Part shown: positions 1 to 8,801 of the stretch, piece after piece | How positions within the stretch are numbered: the stretch's first letter is position 1 | How the letters are laid out: each line of letters begins with the position of its first letter | Origin: an uncultured bacterium | GTDB lineage: Bacteria; Planctomycetota; Phycisphaerae; Phycisphaerales; SM1A02 | Length of the DNA: 37,190 nt | Assembly: GCA_903898755.1 (NCBI GenBank) | Contig: CAIUGT010000005.1 | Coordinates: forward strand, 1-37,190 | Reading direction: 5' to 3' | Translations under genes and position numbers: made by a program | The notes under the pieces: generated by a model | Databases searched by the model: none | Told to the model about the DNA's origin: nothing | What the model saw: the letters and a program-made list of their open reading frames with translations, nothing else

Positions 1-1178
1 CCCGCGCTCCAGCGCACCAAGTTGGGCGCCAGGGTTGCGGCCGTGGCGCGAATGTTGGTTCCAAATTGTTCGGCCGCGCTGGTGGCGAACACCGCCCAAT
101 ATCCGCTGCCAATACCCAGCACAAAGCAAGACACATAAAACATATTTTGACTATGACCACCAACCAAGAAGTACAACACCATGCCCGCGATTGTGAGAAG
201 GTGGAAAAACAAAATTGCCTTGCGCCGGCTGCCCATCCACTGGCTCAATAGTCCACTGGAAAGATCACCCGCGGCAAGTCCGATGTAACACCACATGATG
301 CTGCGACCTGGATCGGGCTTTGCATTCAGTGGTAAACCCAAACTCGCGCCAATGACGTCGCCATATTTCACAAGCGTGCCCACCACAAACCAAATTGGAA
401 TGGCCGTCAATACCACGCACGCAAAGCGCAGCGCGCGCCGAGGTGGCCAGAATAAAACGCGCAAAGAGCCTTTTTTTGTGCTGGATTTCAGGTGATTCCA
501 CATGCCGCTTTCAGCCACTCCAAGACGCAGAAAGAGCAGCGACAAACCAAGCACGCCGCCCACAACCAATGACATGCGCCACGAAACCCACTGCGTGACA
601 AAATATGCCGCCACCGCGCCCATGATTCCAAGTGTGGCAATAAGAGTGGTTGCGTAGCCGCGCCATTTTGGCGCCGTGAGTTCGCTGACTAGCGTCATGC
701 CCGCGCCAAGTTCACCGGCCAGACCAACGCCTGCGACGAAGCGCAGAACTTCAAATTGATGAATGGCGCTGCCAAGACCAACAATGTGCAAGAACGCAAG
801 CGGACCATTTGGATCAACATCCGTGATAGCCGCGTTGAGCAAGTTGGCGACGGAGTACACCAAGATGGATCCAAACAAAACTGTGAGTCGACCAAGGCGG
901 TCACCAAGCACACCCCACAACACTCCGCCCACAAGCAGCCCGCTCATTTGCAAAATGTTGTCAATCCACACGCCCCAATCTTTCAACAGCACATCATGTT
1001 GATCCGCGGGCAGTGCCGCAAGTTGTTTAGAAAGCACCTCGCGCAAACTGGTTTTACGAATCAGCGCGAAGAGCAACAGATCAAAGATGTCCACGAAATA
1101 GCCAAGCGCGGCCACCACCACAGCAAGAATGACAACCGAGCGTGGCTGCCTGATTTCGCTGTGATTATGGCTTTCCAT
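1..1178 (-). CDS. MFS transporter, 3' end truncated by window edge
   Basis: The reverse strand from the ATG at 1178 reads open to the left edge of the window (about 392 codons), so the C-terminus is missing. The protein is a polytopic inner-membrane transporter of the major facilitator superfamily. Residues 89-97 read GVLGDRLGR, the loop 2-3 signature (motif A), and there are about ten hydrophobic segments starting at residues 14-40. A stretch around FVAGVGLAGELGAGMTLVSE resembles the metabolite:H+ symporter branch, which would suggest uptake of an organic acid or similar solute; the substrate is not readable. The start overlaps the end of the upstream coiled-coil gene by 14 bp, so the two are probably cotranscribed. 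Confidence 0.85.
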   Translation of the reverse strand, partial: MESHNHSEIRQPRSVVILAVVVAALGYFVDIFDLLLFALIRKTSLREVLSKQLAALPADQHDVLLKDWGVWIDNILQMSGLLVGGVLWGVLGDRLGRLTVLFGSILVYSVANLLNAAITDVDPNGPLAFLHIVGLGSAIHQFEVLRFVAGVGLAGELGAGMTLVSELTAPKWRGYATTLIATLGIMGAVAAYFVTQWVSWRMSLVVGGVLGLSLLFLRLGVAESGMWNHLKSSTKKGSLRVLFWPPRRALRFACVVLTAIPIWFVVGTLVKYGDVIGASLGLPLNAKPDPGRSIMWCYIGLAAGDLSSGLLSQWMGSRRKAILFFHLLTIAGMVLYFLVGGHSQNMFYVSCFVLGIGSGYWAVFATSAAEQFGTNIRATAATLAPNLVRWSA

Positions 1179-2217
1179 TTGCGGGCGGAGCGACCGGTGG
1201 TGTCGCTGAAGGAACTACTGGAGAAACTGCAGGAGTTGTGGGTGGCGCAACTTTTGAAGGCGCCGCTGGAGTAACTGCTGGAGTCGTGGCCGCAGGAGTT
1301 GTCGAAGGCGCGACTGAAGTTGTAGTTGGAGAAACTGCCCCAGTTTTGGCTGGCGCAACTGCTGGAGTTGTGGTTGGCGCAAGATCAACATTCATTGTTG
1401 CAACAAGTTCCTGTATCAATGATCCAACTTGTGTTGAGGCGGACGCATCATTCACCATGCTGGTGCGCTGCTGCCCCCACACGGAGACTTGCCTAGACAA
1501 CGCCTCGCCAGGGACTTTCATAACGCGCGTCACCAACAACATCACCGCCAATGCGCGTCGAGGTTGGTCCTCGCTTAAAGAAATGAGCACCATCATTTCA
1601 ACGGGACTTTGATCGGAACATGTCATGCCAACGCTTGACAATGCTTGCGTGAGATTATTTTTTGCAGTCGCATCATCCAAGCCAGGGACGGAAGTGCGCA
1701 ATGAAACGGTGGCGGAGCAACGAACCGTTTTCAGCGCGCCAATTGCCTTGGACAAATCAGATGTTGGCAACGCAGTTGGATTTGCGTCCAAAGCCTTTAA
1801 TTTGTCGTATTCCGCGCGCCCCGTTGTCGCCAAGGCGCGGGCCTCGTCTCGCTCGGCGCGCACGCTTGAAGCATCATTGCGCGCAACAACCAATTGCCGC
1901 GAAGCCTCATCCGCTTGGCGAGTGGCGTCGGACATTTTTTTCTGCATCTCCTCCACTTGTTTTTTTGAATCACGCGCGGAAGTCTCAGCCGCGTCAACTT
2001 TGGTTGCCACCTCCGTCAAGTTGGCAACGGCGATCGCGCGATCGCGCTCCTTGTCGGCAAGCGTGGCCCAATTCACAATCCAAGTCAAAAGCACGCCCGC
2101 ACCAAACCCAAGAGTCAGCATCACAACAATCACGCCAACGGAAAGAGTTTTTCTGGCCGCCTGTGTTTGCGGCTTTAGCGACGGGGCTCCATCCCTCCAC
2201 GGACTTTGATCGGTCAT
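1165..2217 (-). CDS. Single-pass membrane protein with coiled coil and Thr/Pro/Ala-rich tail
   Basis: This is a 350-residue protein of unknown function. Residues 1-26 are polar, 27-48 form one transmembrane helix, and about 55-145 are rich in Ala/Glu/Lys/Arg with heptad character (a predicted coiled coil). A compact domain follows, and the last roughly 70 residues are a low-complexity Thr/Pro/Ala/Val tail, likely extracytoplasmic. The ATG at 2217 is chosen because a longer reading to 2349 would overlap the divergent GTPase-like gene at 2327. The 109-bp gap between the two starts probably holds divergent promoters. It overlaps the MFS gene downstream. It could be an accessory factor of the neighbouring GTPase operon, but that rests only on position. 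Confidence 0.75.
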   Translation of the reverse strand: MTDQSPWRDGAPSLKPQTQAARKTLSVGVIVVMLTLGFGAGVLLTWIVNWATLADKERDRAIAVANLTEVATKVDAAETSARDSKKQVEEMQKKMSDATRQADEASRQLVVARNDASSVRAERDEARALATTGRAEYDKLKALDANPTALPTSDLSKAIGALKTVRCSATVSLRTSVPGLDDATAKNNLTQALSSVGMTCSDQSPVEMMVLISLSEDQPRRALAVMLLVTRVMKVPGEALSRQVSVWGQQRTSMVNDASASTQVGSLIQELVATMNVDLAPTTTPAVAPAKTGAVSPTTTSVAPSTTPAATTPAVTPAAPSKVAPPTTPAVSPVVPSATPPVAPPANGKP

Positions 2218-2326
2218 AGAAATTTTCTCGCGTTGGTAGGTAGTCTTATCATTGGCGATATTCTGCGGGTGAATGCAAAGTCTAACCAACTTGCCCTTCC
2301 GCTGAGCACCTCCAAAGTCGGCATCC

Positions 2327-3388
2327 ATGTCAAACAACACACCACACAATCATGCGCAAGAGGACGAGTTTGATCTGTCCATTGACGCGACCATTGACCT
2401 GGGTCTTGACGGCGAAACACTGAATGATTCGACAGGGAGCACCGCTTCACCATTGGTTCTTCGCAGCGGAGAGGAACCCAAGCGCGATCGAATTGTTGTG
2501 TTGGGTCGAACGCGCGCGGGCAAGACTATTTATTTATCGCGGCTCTATGAGCAATGTTGGCATGGCAATGGACCGCTTCATATGGAAACAAGTTCCGGCA
2601 AAACGCATCTGGCGCTGCTGAACGCGGTGGCGGAAATGAGCGAGAAGCGTCGCTGGCCCGCCGCGACTGAAGAGTCTACTTATTTAGATTTCCAAATCAC
2701 GTGGCAAGGCCACTCGTTCACCATGGTCAGCCTGGATTATCCCGGCGAAGTTTTTCGCAAGGCCTTTGTGCAACAAATCGAGGACGCCAACACCGCGGAA
2801 TTAATCGACCACGTGCAACGCGCGGCGGGAATTGTTTTGTTGATCGATCCCAAAGTGCTTGCCAGCGGAACCATTGGCGACGCCGCCGATGATGATTACG
2901 GAATGGTGCAGGCGTTGCGATTTATTCGTGGGCTGCCTGGCGGCGAGACGGTGCCGATTGGTTTGCTTCTCACTAAAATTGATGTCAACGCGGATCTCAT
3001 TCGCCACCACGGCGGATTGCGTGGTTTTGCCGTGAAATACTGCAATAATCTGCTGCGCATTGTGCCCACGCTCACGCTGTTTGGAACATGCGCGGTGCGC
3101 TCGCGTCGCGACGCGCTGGGAAAAGATATTCCCGACCTCACCAAACCCGCGCGCGGGCTGGAAAATCCAATCGTGTTTTGTCTGCGCCACATCATCGCCA
3201 ATAAAAACAAGGCGCGCCAAGCGACAACGCAACGCGCGCAACAAGAATTTATCCAACGCGAAATCAAAGAGGATGAAAAAGCGCAAACACAGGACACCCG
3301 CTTTTGGCTTTGGGCCAACATGGTCTTGTTCGCAGGACTTGCGGCGATTGGCGTATTGACCTGGCTTGTTGTGAGACAATTTTTGTGA
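2327..3388 (+). CDS. Membrane-anchored GTPase-like P-loop protein (DO-GTPase type)
   Basis: First gene of the plus-strand operon, 353 residues. The Walker A motif GRTRAGKT lies at residues 60-67. A G3-like DYPGE at 137-141 follows a hydrophobic strand, and a G4-like TKID at 216-219 follows the strand IGLLL. This order fits TRAFAC-type GTPases and resembles the double-GTPase families found beside GTPase-associated proteins. Residues about 290-325 are charged and helical, and 328-349 are a C-terminal transmembrane helix, so the GTPase domain would sit at the cytoplasmic face of the membrane. The stop overlaps the next start (GTGA at 3385-3388), which indicates coupled translation. GTP rather than ATP use is inferred from the TKID motif. 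The family name is from memory and was not searched. Confidence 0.8.
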   Translation: MSNNTPHNHAQEDEFDLSIDATIDLGLDGETLNDSTGSTASPLVLRSGEEPKRDRIVVLGRTRAGKTIYLSRLYEQCWHGNGPLHMETSSGKTHLALLNAVAEMSEKRRWPAATEESTYLDFQITWQGHSFTMVSLDYPGEVFRKAFVQQIEDANTAELIDHVQRAAGIVLLIDPKVLASGTIGDAADDDYGMVQALRFIRGLPGGETVPIGLLLTKIDVNADLIRHHGGLRGFAVKYCNNLLRIVPTLTLFGTCAVRSRRDALGKDIPDLTKPARGLENPIVFCLRHIIANKNKARQATTQRAQQEFIQREIKEDEKAQTQDTRFWLWANMVLFAGLAAIGVLTWLVVRQFL

Positions 3389-5136
3389 TCCGCGTTTCAA
3401 CCCATCTCTTTGGATCGACGGATGGGTACCACACGCTGGCGAAAAGCGCGGATGTCAGCGAGGCGGAGGATCAGGCATTGTCCATCTTTGGATTTGGTTC
3501 GCCCAAGTCGCAAGAGGAAATAGATCAACTCGCTCAACATCCTTCAGTGGCAGGACGATTGCTGCCTGGTGGACGCTTCGCCATCACGCGATTGTTTCCT
3601 GGCGAGCCCGATGTCGCGGGGCGCGACACGGTGGAGCGGCGCAGCATTCTTTTCTCGGCGCATGATTGGAAGACGGTGGTGCGCTGCGATCTTGAATCAC
3701 TTCTGCAGGACAGCCATGCGTTTGAGCGCGATGCGTTTACAAACGCGACCGAACATTCCGTGCACGTGAATGACAGCGAGGACTTGCTGCCTAACTCTGG
3801 CGAGTTGGAGCGACGCTTGTACGACATTCTGTTGTCCACGCCGCGCCACAATGCGTGCGCGCTTGTGGCGGATGACCCTGCGAATCGCCGAGGATTGTTG
3901 CAATTATTGAAACTACTTCCAGGCAATGAGGCCAGCCAACTTTCATGGGGACTTGGCTTATTCGCGGCCACGCCTGGAGTCCGTATCGCTACGGCTTCCA
4001 CGTCTGTTGCGGCGGCGCCGAATGTGCGTTGGCCATCGCTCAGTGGAAATCTTGCGCACCCAGAAAAAGTGGCGTTGCTAGGTTTGCAAGATGATGCGCT
4101 TGCCACTGCAAGACGCGTTCAATTGAAGGACATTCAAAAACCTCGCGGCGAAGCGCTGGTTGAATTCGTTTTACAACATTTTCGATGGATCGTTTTGACT
4201 TGCGCCATCCTTGCACTCGCCTTGGCATTTACTCTTTATGCATCACGCGCGACCAGGCCAATGACGCCAACGCAACCACCAGCAAGCGCGCCCCAACAAA
4301 ATATTCCTTCTGTGCAACCCAACGACGCGACGCCGCAAGCTTCGCTTTCAGAAGCAACTGCAAAAACAGATTCGACTGCAACTGGAAAAATCGATGCGAC
4401 CTCCGTGACGTCTTCGGACACAATTGCTGCGATACCTCCTACCGCTATGCATGCCACCGAAAGTACGGCTGTCAATTCAGGGGCAACGACGACAACTCCT
4501 CCATCTGTTCATCCCGCACAAACTGCATCTGCAACTCTTGGTTCAGCAAGTGAACATTCAAAAGCTGAAGAACCTGTCAATGCGCTGGCTACAGAATTGG
4601 AATTATGGAAAAAAGCCAAAAGTAAGCGTATCTCCGCACAAATTAATCCAAGCGATGGGGGTCATACTGAAGCGTGGCTTGCCACTTACGTAGATGAAGC
4701 GAAAGCACTTGTGGATCTGCAAGACGAAATAAAAAATCAACTGGAGAAGTTGGATTGCAAGGAGACAAATTTTATAAATTTAAACTCCTCTGAACTCTCT
4801 GCCAAAACAGATCAAGCAGAGAAAGTCTGCTCAGCCTGTATTTTGGTACTTGCGCAATGCGAAATCATGGCCGCGCATCTGGAAATCAACAAACAACTGG
4901 CTTCGAATTTGAAAAAATATACCTCTGCGAAAGATACAAATACGCTCAAACATCTCGATGCTGTGCTAGGAAAACTCGTGATGCCCGATTCCATGTGGAA
5001 ATGGATTTCGCCAAAGAACCCCGCAAGTAAAGAAACTCCAATCGCAAAAATCCAGCAATGGCTCGACCCAAATCTTCGAGCGTTGTTCAAAAAGACTTTT
5101 CCAAATTCAACAGCCGAACTTCCATATTCGCCATAG
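3385..5136 (+). CDS. GTPase-associated protein, GAP1-N1-like, with membrane segment
   Basis: The GTG at 3385 overlaps the previous stop by 4 bp (GTGA) and gives a 583-residue protein beginning MIRVSTHLFG. A longer TTG reading from 3304 is less likely because it would lie inside the GTPase gene. The N-terminal part (STDGYHTLAKS at about 11-21, then PGGRFAITRLFPGE) resembles the GAP1-N1 domain found next to GTPases. A transmembrane helix lies at about 267-287, followed by a Ser/Thr/Ala/Pro-rich linker to about 410 and a charged helical C-terminal region. The topology suggests that the cytoplasmic N-terminus contacts the GTPase while the C-terminus lies outside the cytoplasm. The domain assignment is by recollection; the biochemical role is unknown. 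Confidence 0.7.
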   Translation: MIRVSTHLFGSTDGYHTLAKSADVSEAEDQALSIFGFGSPKSQEEIDQLAQHPSVAGRLLPGGRFAITRLFPGEPDVAGRDTVERRSILFSAHDWKTVVRCDLESLLQDSHAFERDAFTNATEHSVHVNDSEDLLPNSGELERRLYDILLSTPRHNACALVADDPANRRGLLQLLKLLPGNEASQLSWGLGLFAATPGVRIATASTSVAAAPNVRWPSLSGNLAHPEKVALLGLQDDALATARRVQLKDIQKPRGEALVEFVLQHFRWIVLTCAILALALAFTLYASRATRPMTPTQPPASAPQQNIPSVQPNDATPQASLSEATAKTDSTATGKIDATSVTSSDTIAAIPPTAMHATESTAVNSGATTTTPPSVHPAQTASATLGSASEHSKAEEPVNALATELELWKKAKSKRISAQINPSDGGHTEAWLATYVDEAKALVDLQDEIKNQLEKLDCKETNFINLNSSELSAKTDQAEKVCSACILVLAQCEIMAAHLEINKQLASNLKKYTSAKDTNTLKHLDAVLGKLVMPDSMWKWISPKNPASKETPIAKIQQWLDPNLRALFKKTFPNSTAELPYSP

Positions 5137-5154
5137 TCGCCAACCGCCACCACC

Positions 5155-6384
5155 ATGACCACCATCGGCCTTATCACACTGCATCGGCAAGCCACTCAAG
5201 CCGCGCGCCAAGGTGACCCCAGGACGTTCGCGGACATTCGCGCGTCCATTGAAACACTTGACCGACTTGGTGAAATTTCCCGCGAAGAGCTTGATCTTTT
5301 GCACATCATGGCCGCCGCTCGCATGGGTGACACCCAGAAAGCCCTTGATACTTTGCGCCGATTTGGCGCGCTGACAATCGCCGAGCAACAATATCTTTTC
5401 AACGGACTCAATGCATGTCCAGAAATGGAGCACGCACGCTTTCGTGAATTTGTCTTACAGCTTCGCGTCAATGCGCTCGTGCCCAAAACACGCACAAGTT
5501 TTTTGCGCTCGCGCACCCTGAGCATTTTTCTTGGAGCGCTCACCATACTTCTAGCTGGCTTGGTGGTGGTGTTGATTGAGTTTGTGCTTCCCAAGTCGGC
5601 GGCCATCAACACTAGAAATATTTTGACAAGCGTGAGTGAGGCAGACTCGAACTTGTTCATGCGTTCCTTGCCAAGGTCGTGGCAAAGCGCTCTTGAAGAA
5701 GCGGCCCTGCGAGTTGCCAACTCCCCCGCCGATCCCACCGCGGACTCCACCGCGCTGCAAAAATCATTTCGTAATTTGCAAGCCGCGCTGCTCGCCGCGC
5801 ACACATCGCCGCAAGCAAAAAATATCTGCAAGACCTTGGTGGGAGCAACGGATGACACCGACATTCTGAAGCGCTTGGCCGCGGGCGTCGCCGACATTTC
5901 CAAAAGTGATTGGATGAACGCGTGGACTTGGAAGGAACGTCTTCCTTGGAAAAGCAATCTGTCCGCTGACGCCATTCTTGTTTGGCGCACGGTCTTAGCG
6001 CACGCGCCAATTGCGCAATGGTCGGACCGACTTTTTGACGCGAATCTGCGCATTTTACCGCTGGAAAGCAACGATTATTTTGTCAGCGAAACTTCCGTGC
6101 AACCGCCCAAGACGTTGCTGCAAGCGCAATGTCACGACGCCTCATGGCAACTGACGTGCGTGCAAGTGGACGGGGTTTGGATTCCTGTGGATTGGTCGCA
6201 AGATTGGACAAAAGTTGAACTCTGGATCACCGGCAAAAATGCGCCGGCGTATCCGCTGAGCCAACTTGAAACAACAATTGCCGTTCAAGTCAATGGCGTG
6301 GCCTCTTGGTTGACACGATCGGCCAACACCGCATCAGCAACATTGCCCACGGAGAAAGAAGCCTCATGGTGGATCGCACGATGA
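5155..6384 (+). CDS. Single-pass membrane protein with TPR-like N-terminus, unknown function
   Basis: 409 residues, not recognised. The first 110 residues are helical with repeat-like pairs (RQATQAARQGD; ARMGDTQKALDTLRRFG), which recall TPR helices and suggest a cytoplasmic binding module. Residues 122-146 are one transmembrane helix. The rest is a probably extracytoplasmic domain with Trp-rich stretches (WMNAWTWKERLPW; WIPVDWSQDW). The gene starts 18 bp after the GAP1-like gene, and its stop overlaps the VWA start as ATGA at 6381-6384, so it belongs to the same operon. Its place in the operon matches that of the 998-residue single-pass protein in the opposite operon. Confidence 0.7.
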   Translation: MTTIGLITLHRQATQAARQGDPRTFADIRASIETLDRLGEISREELDLLHIMAAARMGDTQKALDTLRRFGALTIAEQQYLFNGLNACPEMEHARFREFVLQLRVNALVPKTRTSFLRSRTLSIFLGALTILLAGLVVVLIEFVLPKSAAINTRNILTSVSEADSNLFMRSLPRSWQSALEEAALRVANSPADPTADSTALQKSFRNLQAALLAAHTSPQAKNICKTLVGATDDTDILKRLAAGVADISKSDWMNAWTWKERLPWKSNLSADAILVWRTVLAHAPIAQWSDRLFDANLRILPLESNDYFVSETSVQPPKTLLQAQCHDASWQLTCVQVDGVWIPVDWSQDWTKVELWITGKNAPAYPLSQLETTIAVQVNGVASWLTRSANTASATLPTEKEASWWIAR

Positions 6385-8684
6385 AAGTTCAAGAATCATT
6401 TCGATTTGGTGCAATGCTTTTCATGTGCGCGTTGTGTTGTAATTGCGCAAACCCAAAAAATCCACCACTTGAAGTGAAACCAACACTCGAACAAGAAGTT
6501 GAAGCAAGCCAAGCACTGCCGGTCACAGAAACTTCCACGGCTATATCCACTAAACCTAGACCAGCCGTCAGTAAAAATTCAAACGGCAAATCAGGAAGTG
6601 GCGGCGGATCTGGTAGCGGAAGCGGAAGTGGATCTGGAAGTGGATCGGGAAGTGGCGGCGGATCTGGAAGTGGCGGCGGATCCGGAAGTGGCGGCGGATC
6701 TGGTAACGGCGGCGGATCCGGAAGTGGCGGCGGATCTGGAAGTGGCGGCGGATCCGGAAGCGGCGGCGGATCCGGAATCGGCGGCGGATCTGGTGGCGGC
6801 GGCGGATCCGGAAGCGGCGGCGGATCTGGTAGCGGCGGCGGATCCGGAAGCGGCGGCGGATCTGGTAGCGGCGGCGGATCCGGAAGCGGCGGCGGATCCG
6901 GTAGCGGCAGCGGATCTGGAAGCGGCAGTGGATCCGGTAGCGGCGGCGGATCTGGCGGTGCAGGCGGCGGAGGCAAAGGTGGATCTGGCTCTGGAGGCGG
7001 CGCGGCGTCTGGCGGATCGCAATCTCAACTTATAAAAATTGCTGATGCGGTCAACGGCGGATCAAGCGCAACAAATCAACCGTTCACACCAAAGCGTGTC
7101 GCACAATCTTCCGCGGGAACTGGATCAGCAAGTGGCGGATCACTCACAGGTACCGGTGGTGGACCTGCAACTCCAACAAATGCATCGGCATCATCAACAT
7201 CTAAAAACACATCAGCCACTGCTGCGCAGAAAGAAATTTCAACAAGCGCTGGCACCGTGCGCAGAAACGGAAATGGCGCAAATGACTCGGGAATTCCAAG
7301 CGAAACCGATAGTGCCAGCGGCGCCGCAACGGCCGGATCCAAGTCCGCAGGTGGCGCGTCGGCAAGCGCCACTGGAACAACGTCTACTCGAACAACTCCA
7401 GAGACCGACGCGGGAAATCGCGGCGCCAAAAAAGATGACGCCACAAACGCCGGCGCAACGGTTCAAGATCTCGAGCGCGTGAAAGAAGGATCGCTCCCTT
7501 CGCAACCAACTCCACGCGCTGAATCAACCGCGACAGAAAATACCATTCCACTTCCTGATGTTCCCGCCACTGAAAATGAAAGCGGCGACGCCACGCCCGA
7601 GTCCTCACAAGCGGCCGCGCAATCCAAGTACGCGCCGTTGCTTGGCTATTGGCGCCAAGTTGATCCCACACAACATGACCCTGATTTTGCGCCTGGTGGA
7701 TTTGATCAATCCATTCTCGCTATTCGTCCCACTCAACGATCAATGCAGATCTATCGAAGTTGGGGCAAGCCCACGCAACTTGTCATCGCGGCGGAGTTGC
7801 GGGCCACTTTTGATTTGAACAATGGAGTTGTGATGACGGAGAATCCATCAACGCCTTGTCGCTTTTCACCCACCGCGCTCGAGTTGCCCGCGCAAGCAAA
7901 TCAAGCCAAAAAACGCGTGATTCCCCCTACCCATGCGTTGCCGTACAACGCGACATGGAGCGTTGAAAAAGATGGCATGTTGCATATGGACGGCAAGTTG
8001 TACCAACGTATGGACCGATCAGAATTTGAATCCGCAACTCAGACAAAACCTGAGAACGCGCCAAGCACCAATGTGAAGGCTTCCACTTCCACGGCAGCCA
8101 CTCAACAAACGGACATGCCCACAGGCGGCGTGGATTTTTTCGGCACGCGCGTGCGCGGAAAATATGTTTGCTTTGTGTGCGACATCAGTGGTTCCATGGA
8201 GGGCGACAAACTCATCGCACTGCGCGCGGAACTGACCCGCACCATTCAAGCCATGCCCGCGGGCACCCACTTTGAAGTGATTTTCTTCAGCAACGACGCG
8301 TACGTGCTTGAAGCAGATTGGATTCTTGCGGGCACGGCCAAGGCCCGCGAGTTCTTGAAAAAAATTCAAGAAGTTGGCGCTGCCGGTGGAACGGATCCCA
8401 CCAACGCGCTGAACTACGCGTTCACAAAATTAAATCCCATTCCACATGAATTGTTCCTGCTCACCGACGGTCACTTCGGCGCTGATCCATCTACTATTTT
8501 GCAACAGTACAACGGCGGCGCTGATCAGACACGCATTCACACCATTGGTCTTGGCCAAGACGTGGACTCCACGCAGCTTGAAGAAATCGCCAAGAAATAT
8601 GGCGGGCAATACCGCGGCATCGCAGGGCAAGCCGCGCCGCCGCAAATGCCTCCAATGCCAGGTATTCCCGCGAAAAGACCTTAA
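6381..8684 (+). CDS. VWA-domain protein with long Gly/Ser linker
   Basis: 767 residues from the ATG at 6381, which overlaps the previous stop as ATGA. Residues 1-25 are hydrophobic and Cys-rich, compatible with a secretion signal or membrane anchor, but no clean lipobox is seen. Residues 71-213 are almost pure Gly/Ser. About 214-420 is Ser/Thr/Ala low complexity. About 425-550 looks like a small folded domain (LLGYWRQVDPTQHDP). The C-terminus is a von Willebrand factor A domain with a complete MIDAS: DISGS at 601-605, Thr671 in GGTDP and Asp696 in LTDGHF. It should bind a divalent metal and a partner protein. Last gene of the plus operon, convergent with the ExbD-like genes. Confidence 0.85.
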   Translation: MKVQESFRFGAMLFMCALCCNCANPKNPPLEVKPTLEQEVEASQALPVTETSTAISTKPRPAVSKNSNGKSGSGGGSGSGSGSGSGSGSGSGGGSGSGGGSGSGGGSGNGGGSGSGGGSGSGGGSGSGGGSGIGGGSGGGGGSGSGGGSGSGGGSGSGGGSGSGGGSGSGGGSGSGSGSGSGSGSGSGGGSGGAGGGGKGGSGSGGGAASGGSQSQLIKIADAVNGGSSATNQPFTPKRVAQSSAGTGSASGGSLTGTGGGPATPTNASASSTSKNTSATAAQKEISTSAGTVRRNGNGANDSGIPSETDSASGAATAGSKSAGGASASATGTTSTRTTPETDAGNRGAKKDDATNAGATVQDLERVKEGSLPSQPTPRAESTATENTIPLPDVPATENESGDATPESSQAAAQSKYAPLLGYWRQVDPTQHDPDFAPGGFDQSILAIRPTQRSMQIYRSWGKPTQLVIAAELRATFDLNNGVVMTENPSTPCRFSPTALELPAQANQAKKRVIPPTHALPYNATWSVEKDGMLHMDGKLYQRMDRSEFESATQTKPENAPSTNVKASTSTAATQQTDMPTGGVDFFGTRVRGKYVCFVCDISGSMEGDKLIALRAELTRTIQAMPAGTHFEVIFFSNDAYVLEADWILAGTAKAREFLKKIQEVGAAGGTDPTNALNYAFTKLNPIPHELFLLTDGHFGADPSTILQQYNGGADQTRIHTIGLGQDVDSTQLEEIAKKYGGQYRGIAGQAAPPQMPPMPGIPAKRP
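6648..6899 (+). repeat. 18-bp tandem repeat encoding GSGGGS, 14 units
   Basis: Fourteen consecutive 18-bp units encode the hexapeptide G-S-G-G-G-S. Single-unit variants read GNGGGS, GIGGGS and GGGGGS. The wider Gly/Ser tract spans 6591-7019. Units end in GGATCT or GGATCC, and the Ser codon varies between AGT, AGC and TCx. The array lies inside the VWA gene and keeps the reading frame. The antisense strand shows an equally long Pro/Leu/Asp ORF, which is an artefact of the repeat. The copy number is likely unstable by slippage. Confidence 0.95.
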
Positions 8685-8801
8685 TTCCCAAAGTTGACCT
8701 GGAAGAATCGTTGCCTCTCACCGCACATTTTTTAGCGCAAGTCATTTCCTGATCACCTCGACATTGCACTGGCGAAAATCACAATGTGTTGAACGCGCAA
8801 T

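Noticed and set aside
756-1274. 172-codon plus-strand ORF
   Set aside because: The minus strand here encodes a clear MFS transporter with motif A; this frame has His/Gln/Lys-rich composition without family features.
6381-6455. Lipoprotein signal at the start of the VWA protein
   Set aside because: There are several Cys after the hydrophobic stretch, but none has the small residue at -1 and the pattern expected of a lipobox.
6648-6899. CRISPR-like array
   Set aside because: The units are contiguous 18-bp coding repeats without spacers.
6389-6976. Long minus-strand ORF of Pro/Leu/Asp repeats opposite the VWA gene
   Set aside because: It is the mirror of the Gly/Ser coding repeat; the VWA gene has a signal-like start, complete MIDAS and operon overlap, while this frame has nothing but the repeat.
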